From Pseudomonadota bacterium (GTDB lineage: Bacteria > Desulfobacterota > Desulfovibrionia > Desulfovibrionales > Desulfovibrionaceae): a DNA stretch of 64,000 nt. Positions 35,119 to 43,143 of the stretch are shown piece by piece. The notes beneath the pieces were generated by a model. The model saw nothing but the letters and a program-made list of their open reading frames with translations. It did not search any database and had not been told where the DNA came from. Each line of letters begins with the position of its first letter. Position 1 is the stretch's first letter. The DNA lies in the NCBI GenBank assembly GCA_023460395.1, contig JAEWQB010000024.1, positions 283,867 to 347,866 on the forward strand, in the 5' to 3' direction. The position numbers and the translations under genes were made by a program.

Positions 35119-35134
35119 TGTTTCATGTGAAACA
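35119..35134. promoter_or_regulatory. parS site 2 (ParB binding)
   Basis: A second identical TGTTTCATGTGAAACA lies 210 bases from the first. The two sites and the origin are separated by about 18 kb, the usual origin-proximal placement. Confidence 0.93.
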
Positions 35135-35203
35135 TGAGCATCGCCTAAAACGTAATACGTTCACGCATACGCAGTGTCTCTGCCGCGCTTTCCTTCCCTA
35201 AAA

Positions 35204-35233
35204 CAAAAGCCGCCCCGAAGCTACCGGGGCGGC
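35204..35233 (-). terminator. Intrinsic terminator of the epimerase gene
   Basis: Arms GCCGCCCCG and CGGGGCGGC form a 9-bp stem with a 7-base loop, followed on the minus strand by CTTTTGTTTT. It lies 38 bases after the epimerase stop. Confidence 0.88.
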
Positions 35234-35271
35234 AAAAAACAACCGAGCTTCATAAGGCACGGAATATGTAT

Positions 35272-36282
35272 TTATTGCTGATAGTACTCGCGGTACCAAT
35301 CCACAAACCGGCTAATTCCCTCTTCCACCGTGGTCGCGGGTTTGAATCCTGTATCCGCGATAAGGTCATCCACGTTGGCGTAAGTAGCCGCCACGTCGCC
35401 GGGCTGCATCGGTAAAAGATTTTTCTGTGCCTTTTTTCCCAGCTTTTCTTCCAACACGGCAATGAAGTGCCCAAGTTCCACCGTGTTGTTGTTCCCTATG
35501 TTGTATAAGCGATACGGAGCCGGGCTGGTGCACGGGTCGGGCTGATCGCCAGACCAATTGGGATTCGGCTGAGGAATGCGATGCATCACCCGCACCACGC
35601 CTTCCACTATGTCATCAATGTACGTGAAATCTCGGCGCATTTTCCCGTGATTGAATACATTAATAGGCCGGTCTTCCAAAATGGCTTTGGTGAACAGGAA
35701 CAGAGCCATGTCAGGTCTTCCCCATGGTCCGTATACGGTAAAAAAGCGTAGGCCGGTGGTGGGTAGCCGATACAGATGGCTATAGGTATGAGCCATAAGC
35801 TCATTGGCCTTTTTGCTTGCCGCATACAGGCTGATAGGATGGTCCACGTTATCGTGAACACTAAAAGGCATGGTGGTATTCAGCCCGTACACAGAACTGG
35901 ACGAGGCATACACAAGGTGCTCTACCTTGTTATGGCGGCACCCTTCCAGCACGTTGCAAAATCCCACAAGATTCGCATCCACATAGGAGTGGGGATTTTC
36001 AATGGAATAGCGCACGCCTGCCTGTGCCGCCAGATTGACCACGTGCGAAAATTTTTCTTCGGCGAAAAGCCGTGCCATGGCAGGACGGTCTGCAAGGTCC
36101 ACCAGCGCGTGACGAAAGTTTGGGTTTTCCGCAAGCATCCGCAAGCGGTCTTTTTTCAGTTCCACGCTGTAATAGTCGTTCAGGATATCCAAACCCACCA
36201 CAGTGTGCCCCTCCGCCAAAAGACGGCGGGAAAGACTGAAGCCAATAAATCCGGCTGCGCCGGTAACAAGAATATGCATCAT
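35272..36282 (-). CDS. UDP-glucuronate 4-epimerase family protein
   Basis: Short-chain dehydrogenase-fold enzyme, 336 residues, close to the UDP-glucuronate 4-epimerase (CapI/LpsL) group. HILVTGAAGFIGFSLSRRL is the NAD-binding glycine loop, YASSSSVYGLNT gives the catalytic Ser/Thr region and PISLYAASKKANELMAH the YxxxK pair. RFFTVYGPWGRPDMALF and RRDFTYIDDIVEGVVRV are characteristic. It probably makes UDP-galacturonate for the surface glycan. AAGGA precedes two adjacent ATGs. Confidence 0.88.
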   Translation of the reverse strand: MMHILVTGAAGFIGFSLSRRLLAEGHTVVGLDILNDYYSVELKKDRLRMLAENPNFRHALVDLADRPAMARLFAEEKFSHVVNLAAQAGVRYSIENPHSYVDANLVGFCNVLEGCRHNKVEHLVYASSSSVYGLNTTMPFSVHDNVDHPISLYAASKKANELMAHTYSHLYRLPTTGLRFFTVYGPWGRPDMALFLFTKAILEDRPINVFNHGKMRRDFTYIDDIVEGVVRVMHRIPQPNPNWSGDQPDPCTSPAPYRLYNIGNNNTVELGHFIAVLEEKLGKKAQKNLLPMQPGDVAATYANVDDLIADTGFKPATTVEEGISRFVDWYREYYQQ

Positions 36283-36498
36283 CCCGTCCTTTCAAAAAGT
36301 CTCACAAAGAAAAATGTCGCGCTAAGGCCTTCCTGTCCGCCTCATCAGCACACATACCAACGCAATTCACTCGCAAAAGCTATTATTCACACAAAAGCGC
36401 CATTTTGCGGCGCGTAAACATTTACCGCAATGCAGAGCTCAAAAACAATCAAAAAATAGCGCAAACGCAACGTATTTCCGGCCCCGCTTGCCGTGCGT

Positions 36499-37377
36499 TC
36501 ACATTGCCGCGTGGCGCAGAGGGAAAGAATCGCACGCTTCGGAAACCGGCAGGGGAGGATTCGCGATAAACATCCGCAAGGCGCGTTCAACGGAATCCTC
36601 TGTCACCACAGTGTCAAGGCAAGGACCGTTAGGCCGCTCGTTCAATACGCCATAAACAGGAATCGGATAGGTATCCTGAATGCCTGAGGTCAGATCTCTC
36701 TCACAGGCAACCGCAATGATCATGCGCGGACGCTTTTGCACCACAATACGGCGGGCGATGGTCCCCCCGGTGGCGATAGCGAACTGCACACCGTAGTAAT
36801 CCCGTAACCGCAACAACATCGTCACGGGGCACTGCCCACACCGTTTGCATAAATCCACATCGTAAGAAAGCCTGATCCCGCACTGGCTGTTCTGCAAACA
36901 ATGCGGAGTCAGAATAAGAATGTCGTGTGGCGCAAAAGCGTCGTTTTCTGTGCGGACCAATTCATTATTCACCTTGATGAAAGAATGGCGCACCTTTTCC
37001 TTGGAAATTCCTAAAAATCGGGCCAGCAAAACCATGAGCGGCAAAAAAAGCTTAATGGTAAGGCCACGTATTTTTTGTGTTCCCAACACGGGACGCCCTT
37101 TCAGAATGTGCAAAACCAGCCCAAGCGCGGCCCACGCGATAACCCCAATAAGCGCAAGCAACCCGGCACCTGTCACATAGGGAAGCACGGGGTGAATGTT
37201 GGCAAGGCCGATGTAGGGAATAATCCAAAACAGAGACAGTATGGCGCAGAGCAACACACTAGTGCCCGTGATAAGGCCGATAAACAGACGCTTGCGCGCA
37301 CCGTAGTACCGATCTGGCCCGGAAACGGAGCCGATACCGGGTCTGGACACGATATGCCGCAGCGGTGTCTTAGTCAT
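36499..37377 (-). CDS. DUF116 family membrane protein
   Basis: The 292-residue protein has two hydrophobic segments near residues 30-90, then a C-terminal cytoplasmic domain with PHCLQNSQCGIRLSYDVDLCKRCGQCPV, a cysteine cluster typical of DUF116. Its role is not known. In many relatives, DUF116 is next to def, fmt and rsmB; here it lies about 6 kb from def-fmt and 6 kb from rsmB. The region upstream is occupied by a candidate small RNA gene. Confidence 0.88.
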   Translation of the reverse strand: MTKTPLRHIVSRPGIGSVSGPDRYYGARKRLFIGLITGTSVLLCAILSLFWIIPYIGLANIHPVLPYVTGAGLLALIGVIAWAALGLVLHILKGRPVLGTQKIRGLTIKLFLPLMVLLARFLGISKEKVRHSFIKVNNELVRTENDAFAPHDILILTPHCLQNSQCGIRLSYDVDLCKRCGQCPVTMLLRLRDYYGVQFAIATGGTIARRIVVQKRPRMIIAVACERDLTSGIQDTYPIPVYGVLNERPNGPCLDTVVTEDSVERALRMFIANPPLPVSEACDSFPLRHAAM

Positions 37378-37542
37378 AACTGTGGGCCATCCTGCAAAAA
37401 TCGAAGATGCTCAGGCGTGGAGGAAGCATACAAGAATTTACCGAGAGCGCAAGAAAACACATGCGCGCAGCCCTTTTCATCCCCCTAGAGCCAACTGGCA
37501 CCGTCCCAAAAACAAACATCCCTTTCCACAGATGCAATACCA

Positions 37543-37577
37543 TAAAAAACGCGCCGCACAGAAACTGGGCGGCGCGT
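37543..37577 (-). terminator. Intrinsic terminator of the candidate RNA
   Basis: A perfect 9-bp stem (ACGCGCCGC/GCGGCGCGT) with an 11-base loop is followed on the minus strand by TTTTTTATGG. Confidence 0.9.
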
Positions 37578-37588
37578 GTGTAGGCGTC

Positions 37589-37629
37589 TTCAGGGAGTTC
37601 CACCTTGCTGAAGGGTCAAACTCCCTGAA
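37589..37629. repeat. Hairpin motif copy 1 (CCACCTTGCTGAA ... GGGTCAAA)
   Basis: A perfect 11-bp stem encloses CCACCTTGCTGAA and GGGTCAAA. The same sequence in a similar stem recurs after the M23 peptidase gene. See findings. Confidence 0.6.
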
Positions 37630-37742
37630 ACCGTGTCTGAGCCATGTCAGGATATCACAAGGGTAGTGCGACTCCGGCTTCGGAACTCAGGTGCCCCGCA
37701 CACGGGGCTGGTCAACGGTTGGTCGATAAGGAAATCGCAAGT

Positions 37743-37770
37743 ATCATACGTGTGCCGTTGCGGTTAGCAA
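37743..37770 (-). promoter_or_regulatory. Probable promoter of the candidate RNA
   Basis: On the minus strand, -35 TTGCTA, a 16-base spacer and -10 TATGAT. The inferred start lies about 7 bases downstream. Confidence 0.5.
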
Positions 37771-37953
37771 ATGAATTCTTTTCATGAAAATAATTAAGTA
37801 TGAGAGCATGTCCCGCCAGAGGCTGCCCCTTGCGGACAGCAAAGCGTAAAGAAACACAACCCGGATTCAACCACGTCCTCCCCCAAAGCCGCAGGGGGAC
37901 GGAGGGTGCGCGGCGAACGGACAAAACGCTACTATTGCGAAAAACAACAATAC

Positions 37954-37998
37954 ATAAAAAACGACCGCAGGAATTCGGTTTCCCGAACGCCTGCGGTC
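37954..37998 (-). terminator. Intrinsic terminator of the HU gene
   Basis: GACCGCAGG/CCTGCGGTC with an inner TTCGG/CCGAA helix is followed on the minus strand by GTTTTTTATG. It lies 24 bases after the HU stop. Confidence 0.9.
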
Positions 37999-38021
37999 AT
38001 CAGATAGCTTCGCAAAAAATG

Positions 38022-38309
38022 CTACTTGTTGATTCCGTCCACCAGAGCCTTCGCGGCGGAGAACTTAATCACCTTGCGGGCAGGAATCGTAATGGGTTTC
38101 CCGGTCTGTGGATTGCGCCCAGTGCGGGCAGCGCGTTCCGACACCGAAAAGGCGCCAACGCTGGGCAGGCGGACGCCGGACTTGCTAGCCACACCGTCGG
38201 CGAGGACTTTGCAGAAAGCATCATACGCTTTTTCAGCGCTTACTTTGGTTTCAAAGACCTCAGGCAAAGCGTCTTTGAGTGCCGCAACAAATTCAGCCTT
38301 GGTCAACAT
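38022..38309 (-). CDS. hup: HU-type DNA-binding protein
   Basis: This nucleoid protein bends and compacts DNA. The 95-residue product starts MLTKAEFVAALKDALPEVF and carries the beta-arm SVGAFSVSERAARTGRNPQTGKPITIPARK, typical of HU/IHF with the conserved Pro in the NPQTG turn. The start is supported by AAGGAGG. It is a little diverged from E. coli HU. It is divergent from the MerR-like gene, with about 265 bases between them. Confidence 0.95.
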   Translation of the reverse strand: MLTKAEFVAALKDALPEVFETKVSAEKAYDAFCKVLADGVASKSGVRLPSVGAFSVSERAARTGRNPQTGKPITIPARKVIKFSAAKALVDGINK

Positions 38310-38479
38310 CAGGAATATCCTCCTTAAGCAGAATTCGGTTTCCCCCCGGAATTTCAAGCCGTGACCACAATATTATCGAATCCTATGCAGGGTAACGCAT
38401 TGGCTGTCAATCGTTTCACACATAAAAATCCTGCCAAAGGTAGAGACAGCGCGGGTCGCGGGGGTTGCGCCATTCTCTC

Positions 38480-38518
38480 AGTTACGGTATTGCTATTATC
38501 ATATGAAGTAGTTACGGT
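38480..38518 (+). promoter_or_regulatory. Direct repeat AGTTACGGT, 30 bases apart
   Basis: AGTTACGGT occurs at 38480-38488 and 38510-38518, on the same face of the helix (about three turns), 56 bases before the MerR-like gene. It is probably an operator for that protein or for HU. Confidence 0.5.
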
Positions 38519-38573
38519 CTTTCAGGAGCGTTCGGAAAAAAGGAAATCCACGCCAACGTTTGCGGAGCAACGC

Positions 38574-39230
38574 ATGAAAAACGCAATCAGGCCACACGAA
38601 AGCCACGCCCTGCTCACCATTGCCGAAATAGCGCACCGCTTTTCACTTCCCGAATCCACAGCGCGCTACTACTGCAAACGCTTTATAGACTACCTGCCCC
38701 ATGTCGGCGAGGGAAAACGCAGACGGTACCGCGCAGGTGCTCTGGATGTGTTTGCGGTTGTTCTTGAGGAAATGAAGAAAAGCAAAAACGCAATGGCTGT
38801 CGAGGCGTTACTTTCATCAAAATTTCCTAAAAATATCGATGTGTTGCCACACAAAACGCAACAACCACAATATAGCAACAACACCGCCAGCATACCCAGC
38901 GGGATTACGGGCAATCCCGCCATTTCTCCGTCCGCAGCAATGGACGCCTCACGCTTTCTCGCCTTCATGGAACAACAATCTGCCGCCATGGTCACCATTG
39001 CCAGCGCACTTAGCACTCTGGCGGGCCAAGGCGAGAGTGTCCGAATACTGGAACACTCGCTCCGCGAAAAGGAAACGGAAATATCCCGGTTGCGCTGCGA
39101 GGTAGAACAACTGAAGGGCTTGCAGAACGCGGCGGAAAAACTGCATCAGCAGGACTTGGATCAGATGCGAAACTGGCTGGGGAAATTACTCCGCAGCAAG
39201 GAAATTCCGCCCCAGAAAGCTGAAAACTAA
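38574..39230 (+). CDS. MerR-like DNA-binding protein with coiled-coil tail
   Basis: This 218-residue protein has a MerR-type winged helix at residues 8-75: LLTIAEIAHRFSLPESTARYYCKRFIDYLPHVGEGKRRRYRAGALDVF. The middle is Ser/Asn/Pro-rich. Residues from about 140 on are a coiled coil (SLREKETEISRLRCEVEQLKG) ending in a basic tail. No effector-binding or metal-binding domain is visible, unlike typical MerR regulators. A similar architecture occurs in the 520-residue protein near 60 kb. GGAG precedes the ATG. Confidence 0.85.
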   Translation: MKNAIRPHESHALLTIAEIAHRFSLPESTARYYCKRFIDYLPHVGEGKRRRYRAGALDVFAVVLEEMKKSKNAMAVEALLSSKFPKNIDVLPHKTQQPQYSNNTASIPSGITGNPAISPSAAMDASRFLAFMEQQSAAMVTIASALSTLAGQGESVRILEHSLREKETEISRLRCEVEQLKGLQNAAEKLHQQDLDQMRNWLGKLLRSKEIPPQKAEN

Positions 39231-39492
39231 GCATCTACCAATACCCCGCGCGTGTGAATAGCCTGCCCTCCGCGTATTCAAGGCAACCAGCCGCAAAGTT
39301 GCCCATTCCCTTTGCCCCGGCAGACAGCGCTCCGGGTGCATTGGTGCATTAGTGTCATGTCCCCAACGCCCTGCCCCGTCTTATTTCGCCCGCTACCACA
39401 AAGCGCTCCCCTATTTCCAGAACAAGCAAGACCGGAGCACGCAAATGCCCCGGCCTCTCTTCACCTGTCCCGAACGAGACACGTGCGAATGC

Positions 39493-39888
39493 CTATTTGT
39501 CCTTTGAGCGCTTTTCCCAAAGCCGCATATCTTTCATCTTTTTCCGCCGTTCGCGTTGCAGCGACTTGCACACCAGTGGCGTTCCTTTTTTATACCCATA
39601 TTTTTCCCGGTATTCGATGAGGGAAAGCCCGTGCCCCGCCAGATGTTTGCGGGTAAGGATCTTAAATGATTTCCCGCACTCCAGACAGGTGATGGATTTT
39701 TCCCGAATAAGCTTGTGCGGATCCGTATCCAGCTTCTGCGCCCCTTCCCCGGTATCATCGCCTTCCGCTATTTGCCTGATAGCCTGCGCAAGGCTGCGCA
39801 TCATCGAATTAATCTCTTCTTCACCCATGGTGCGCACTGAAGCTTGTGCTTTAACAATCTCCAATGCCTGTTTCAAATGATCATCCAT
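39493..39888 (-). CDS. MucR/Ros-type zinc-finger regulator
   Basis: This 131-residue regulator has a helical N-terminal region and a C-terminal finger ITCLECGKSFKILTRKHLAGHGLSLIEYREKYG, with two Cys and two His for zinc as in MucR/Ros. These proteins bind AT-rich DNA and often control exopolysaccharide and motility genes, which would fit the glycan cluster (inference). AAAGGAG precedes the ATG at 5 bases. An inverted repeat GTGGGA/TCCCAC lies about 130 bases upstream. Confidence 0.92.
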   Translation of the reverse strand: MDDHLKQALEIVKAQASVRTMGEEEINSMMRSLAQAIRQIAEGDDTGEGAQKLDTDPHKLIREKSITCLECGKSFKILTRKHLAGHGLSLIEYREKYGYKKGTPLVCKSLQRERRKKMKDMRLWEKRSKDK

Positions 39889-40261
39889 AACAACTCCTTT
39901 CTCGTCACATATGTATTTCACATGGAAGCGGGCAAAAGGAGAGTGTGTCGGCCCTTTTCCAACAAAGACTAAAAACAACGGCACGAATGCCTACATCACA
40001 TACGCAATATATTTGCTGTGGGAATTATTTATTCTCCCACCTCAAAAGACATGCACCGCTGTGCCGAAATGACACAGTGTGATGTATTGCCCGCCCAAAA
40101 TCCGGGGAGCAGCGATAGGCGTGGTATACGTAAAACGGGTTCCCCCCCGTAATATCGAAACCGCCGCGAATACATCTGTGGCGCACAAGCAGGCCCCCCC
40201 GCGCCGCCACAGAAACAACAGAACGTGCGACAAAAAATTTGCGGTACTGCGTCCGCAAACT
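39889..40261. other. Intergenic region upstream of mucR
   Basis: About 370 bases, AT-rich near mucR. It has an inverted repeat GTGGGA-N11-TCCCAC at 40018-40040, a possible operator. No gene or RNA is seen. Confidence 0.4.
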
Positions 40262-40888
40262 CTATTTTTTACGTGCGTCGCCCCACACGTTATGCTTTGT
40301 GTGCAAAAAATCGTTCCCTTCACCGGGGTACACTGCCCGTTCCGCACGGGGAGTGCCTGCCACGTGCATGGCGTCCGGCCACGCGGAACATAGCGGGTCC
40401 GGCCCACGCAGCGCTTCCTCGGACGGATGCGTATCCGCCATTCTCGGATGCTCGCGCAACTCCACGCCGGAAACCGGATGACTGAACTCCAGCGCTATTC
40501 CATTGGGATCAAACGTGTAGATAGAGTGGATAAAACCGTGATCGACAGGCTCGGAAACCCAAATCCCCGCTGCTTCCAGCCGGTCGCGCACCGCCCACAG
40601 GGCATCGCTATCCACAACGCCGATAGCCACATGGTCAAAGGCATATCTACCACGCACCGGTACTCCGTGGTCTTTTTCTTCCAACGGCTCCACTTCAGGC
40701 CATTCAAAGAACGCGATCATGTCCGTAGCGGATAACGAAAAAAAATATTGCCTGTACCCTTTGCGCCCTAATCCAGCCACAAGAGGCATTCCCAACAGAT
40801 CACGCCAAAAGCGCACTGTGGTATCCATGTTTCCCGTGGCCATGGCGAGATGGTTCACTCCCGTATATTGGGGCGTATAGCACGACAT
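40262..40888 (-). CDS. VOC (glyoxalase/dioxygenase) superfamily protein
   Basis: The 208-residue protein has the vicinal-oxygen-chelate fold of paired beta-alpha modules: GVNHLAMATGNMDTTVRFWRDLLGMPLVAGLGR and then FDHVAIGVVDSDALWAVRDRL and PNGIALEFSHP. Metal ligands are possibly His in NHLA, His in DHVA and Glu in LEFS. The C-terminal ~55 residues are an unassigned tail. GGAG precedes the ATG at 6 bases. It is divergent from the persulfide-reductase-like gene. Substrate unknown. Confidence 0.85.
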   Translation of the reverse strand: MSCYTPQYTGVNHLAMATGNMDTTVRFWRDLLGMPLVAGLGRKGYRQYFFSLSATDMIAFFEWPEVEPLEEKDHGVPVRGRYAFDHVAIGVVDSDALWAVRDRLEAAGIWVSEPVDHGFIHSIYTFDPNGIALEFSHPVSGVELREHPRMADTHPSEEALRGPDPLCSAWPDAMHVAGTPRAERAVYPGEGNDFLHTKHNVWGDARKK

Positions 40889-41231
40889 AACAGTCTCCAC
40901 TGGTATTTTGCCAAACCTAGCGCGGTTTGGGAGTGTATGTCCAGCCTGATACCCATTTTGTCGAATACTTTGACAAAAGGAATAGCGGTAAGCACACACA
41001 TACCTTGCCAAACATCTGAAAAATTCATAGACCTACCTGAAAGGTATGAATTGACTTGCCGCTACGCCGTGCGTATGCAGCAACCTTCCGGCATGGATGG
41101 GTCTTCTTCGGAAAGGCTCTTCCTGTCGATTCCCTGTGTCGCCAGCAAATATACCCCTGACTGGTATTTGCATGCCGACTGAATACCGGCGGAACGCCGC
41201 CTTAAGCCAGCAGATTTCGGAGGATGCTCCC
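40889..41231. other. Intergenic region between VOC gene and persulfide reductase gene
   Basis: About 340 bases that hold an inverted repeat TTTTGTC-N9-GACAAAA, a possible operator between the two divergent genes. No small gene was accepted. Confidence 0.45.
40955..40977. promoter_or_regulatory. Inverted repeat TTTTGTC-N9-GACAAAA
   Basis: Perfect 7-bp arms with a 9-base centre, 254 bases upstream of the flavoprotein start and 66 upstream of the VOC start. The arrangement fits a dimeric repressor, but the regulator was not identified. Confidence 0.4.
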
Positions 41232-42941
41232 ATGCCCAAGCACGTTGTGGTCATTGGTGCGGTAGCACTCGGTCCCAAGGCCGCCTGCCGTTTCAAACGT
41301 CTGGAACCCGACGCCAAAGTCACTCTTATCGACCAAGCTCCCCGCATTTCCTACGGCGGATGCGGTATTCCCTACTTTGTTTCCGGCGAAGTAAACAGCG
41401 TTACCGATTTACAATCCACGCCCTATCATATCATTCGAGATCCTGAATTCTTCAAAATAAACAAAGACGTGGATGTTCTTATCAATACCCGTGCCACGGC
41501 AATAGACACCCGCGCTAAAACAGTGGTCGTTGAAAACGCGCTCACCCGCGAAACCCAGCGCCTCAGCTATGACAAGCTTGTGTTGGCCATGGGTTCCAAG
41601 CCCAATATTCCTCCCTTTGAAGGACGCGACCTCAAGGGCATCACTCCCGCCACAAATCTTGATGAAGCGGAACTGCTCCGCAACGCCGTTGCCAGCGGTT
41701 CGGTGAATAAATGCGTCATTGTTGGCGCAGGGTTCATAGGACTGGAAATGGCTGTGGCCTTTGCCGACATGTGGGGCATAGAAACCACCGTGGTGGAGCT
41801 ACAGGATCAGGTAATGCCCGGCTTCCTGTCCCAATCTATGGCGCGTATGGCGCAGCACGATTTGGAAGACAAGGGTGTTACCGTGCTGCTTGGCGAATCT
41901 GTGCGCCGATTTGAAGGCGAAGACGGCGCGGTGGCTCGTGTGGTAACTGATACGCGCACGCTGGAAGCCGATCTTGTCGTCCTTTCCGTAGGCGTTTCAC
42001 CCAATACAGATATTGCCAAGCAGGCAGGAATCGCGTGTGACGGACGCGGGGCCATCATCGTCAACAACCAGATGCAAACCAGTAATCCCGACGTATACTC
42101 CGGCGGCGACTGTGTTACCATTCCTAACCTCATCACTGGTAAATCTGGATTCTTCCCGCTTGGTTCCATGGCTAACCGTCAGGGCCGCGTTATCGGAACG
42201 AATCTCGCGGGCGGGCATGCCACCTTCCCCGGCGGTGTGGGCAGTTGGGTAGTCAAACTCTTTGATCAAACGGCCTGCGGGGCTGGCCTAACCATAGAAG
42301 CCGCTCTTCGTGAAGGGTACGACGCCATCAGCGTGCATGTGGAACAATTCGACCGCGCTCACTTCTTCCCGGAAAAAGCGCTTATGGCACTGGAGTTGGT
42401 GGTGGACAAAACCACCCGCCGCGTCCTTGGCATTCAGGGCATGAGCGAAGCTGGCGACGCGTTAACGGCCCGCATCAACGCCATGGTGCCTTTGCTGAAA
42501 GACCACGCCACGGTGGAAGATGTTTCCAACCTTGAAATTGTCTACTCGCCCCCGTTTGCCTCGGCCATGGACATTATCAACGCGGTAGGTAACGTGGCGG
42601 AAAACGTGCTGGACGGAAGGAACCATGTTGTTTCTCCCACGGAATTTGCCACTCTGTGGGCCAAACGTGACGAGAGCGACATATACTTCCTCGACAGCCG
42701 CCTTGCCGCCAATGCCGAACCGCTGCTCGAAAAATATCCTAACCAATGGCACAGCATCCCCAACGAAGAAATCCGCCAACGCATCAACGAACTCCCTGCG
42801 GACAAGCCTATCGTGCTGGTATGCAACACCGGTCTGCGTTCGTATGAGGCCATGCTGCTGCTCAATGAATTAGGCCGCAGCAACGTGCGGGCCACAGCCG
42901 GTGGCATGGCTGCACAAAAAAGACTGGGCACAACTCTTTAA
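41232..42941 (+). CDS. CoA-disulfide/persulfide reductase with C-terminal rhodanese domain
   Basis: This FAD- and NAD(P)H-dependent enzyme of the pyridine nucleotide-disulfide class reduces CoA or protein persulfides or disulfides. At 569 residues it has HVVVIGAVALGPKAA (FAD), SYGGCGIPYFVSGE with catalytic Cys44, VIVGAGFIGLEMAVAFAD (NAD), YSGGDCVTIPN, and the C-terminal rhodanese domain ending in LVCNTGLRSYEA with its loop Cys. The FAD glycine motif GAVALG lacks the second glycine of GxGxxG. GGAGG lies 8 bases before the ATG. A sulfur-metabolism role fits the organism type. Confidence 0.9.
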   Translation: MPKHVVVIGAVALGPKAACRFKRLEPDAKVTLIDQAPRISYGGCGIPYFVSGEVNSVTDLQSTPYHIIRDPEFFKINKDVDVLINTRATAIDTRAKTVVVENALTRETQRLSYDKLVLAMGSKPNIPPFEGRDLKGITPATNLDEAELLRNAVASGSVNKCVIVGAGFIGLEMAVAFADMWGIETTVVELQDQVMPGFLSQSMARMAQHDLEDKGVTVLLGESVRRFEGEDGAVARVVTDTRTLEADLVVLSVGVSPNTDIAKQAGIACDGRGAIIVNNQMQTSNPDVYSGGDCVTIPNLITGKSGFFPLGSMANRQGRVIGTNLAGGHATFPGGVGSWVVKLFDQTACGAGLTIEAALREGYDAISVHVEQFDRAHFFPEKALMALELVVDKTTRRVLGIQGMSEAGDALTARINAMVPLLKDHATVEDVSNLEIVYSPPFASAMDIINAVGNVAENVLDGRNHVVSPTEFATLWAKRDESDIYFLDSRLAANAEPLLEKYPNQWHSIPNEEIRQRINELPADKPIVLVCNTGLRSYEAMLLLNELGRSNVRATAGGMAAQKRLGTTL

Positions 42942-43015
42942 CCACCGGAAAACAGCGAGAAACAGCCCTCAGAGGCCCGTGCCTCACGGACGTATATACA
43001 GGGCTAAAAAAGTAC

Positions 43016-43053
43016 AAAACGCGGCTCAGAAAAAATATCTGAGCCGCGTTTTT
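43016..43053. terminator. Bidirectional intrinsic terminator
   Basis: A 15-bp hairpin (AAAACGCGGCTCAGA and TCTGAGCCGCGTTTT) with A and T runs on both sides separates the convergent flavoprotein gene and fmt. Confidence 0.9.
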
Positions 43054-43143
43054 ATTATCAAAAAACCAACAGCCACTGAACAAGCTGCGATTCACACTAT
43101 CCTAAAACCCCTCGTCTCTGTTCTCCTCGTTGAGGATAGATGC

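Larger units (their letters stand above)
34882..35271. other. Intergenic region with parS sites and terminator
   Basis: This stretch of about 390 bases between parA and the epimerase gene has two parS sites, an intrinsic terminator for the epimerase, and presumably the parA promoter. No gene was seen in it. Confidence 0.7.
37543..37736 (-). ncRNA. Candidate independent ~190-nt structured RNA
   Basis: A strong terminator with no open frame upstream of it implies a transcript. On the minus strand a promoter-like pair, TTGCTA and TATGAT with 16 bases between, lies just upstream, giving a transcript near 190 nt. Predicted helices are AACCGT with ACGGTT (closing), GCCCCG-TGTG-CGGGGC, CTGAG with CTCAG, and a perfect 11-bp TTCAGGGAGTT/AACTCCCTGAA hairpin before the terminator. 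The size resembles 6S RNA, but no 6S or SRP signature was recognised, and I did not match it to a riboswitch. It could also be a leader of DUF116 ending in an attenuator. Confidence 0.5.
37378..38021. other. Intergenic region holding a candidate RNA gene and the HU terminator
   Basis: About 640 bases separate DUF116 from the HU gene. It holds a putative minus-strand RNA with its own promoter and terminator, then the HU terminator at its right end. The remainder, including roughly positions 37380-37540 and 37770-37950, shows no gene. Confidence 0.5.

Noticed and set aside
37543..37736. TPP, cobalamin or SAM riboswitch
   Set aside because: Short stretches such as CTGAG, ACCCTT and CAGGATATC recall parts of these, but the order and core elements do not match any of them.
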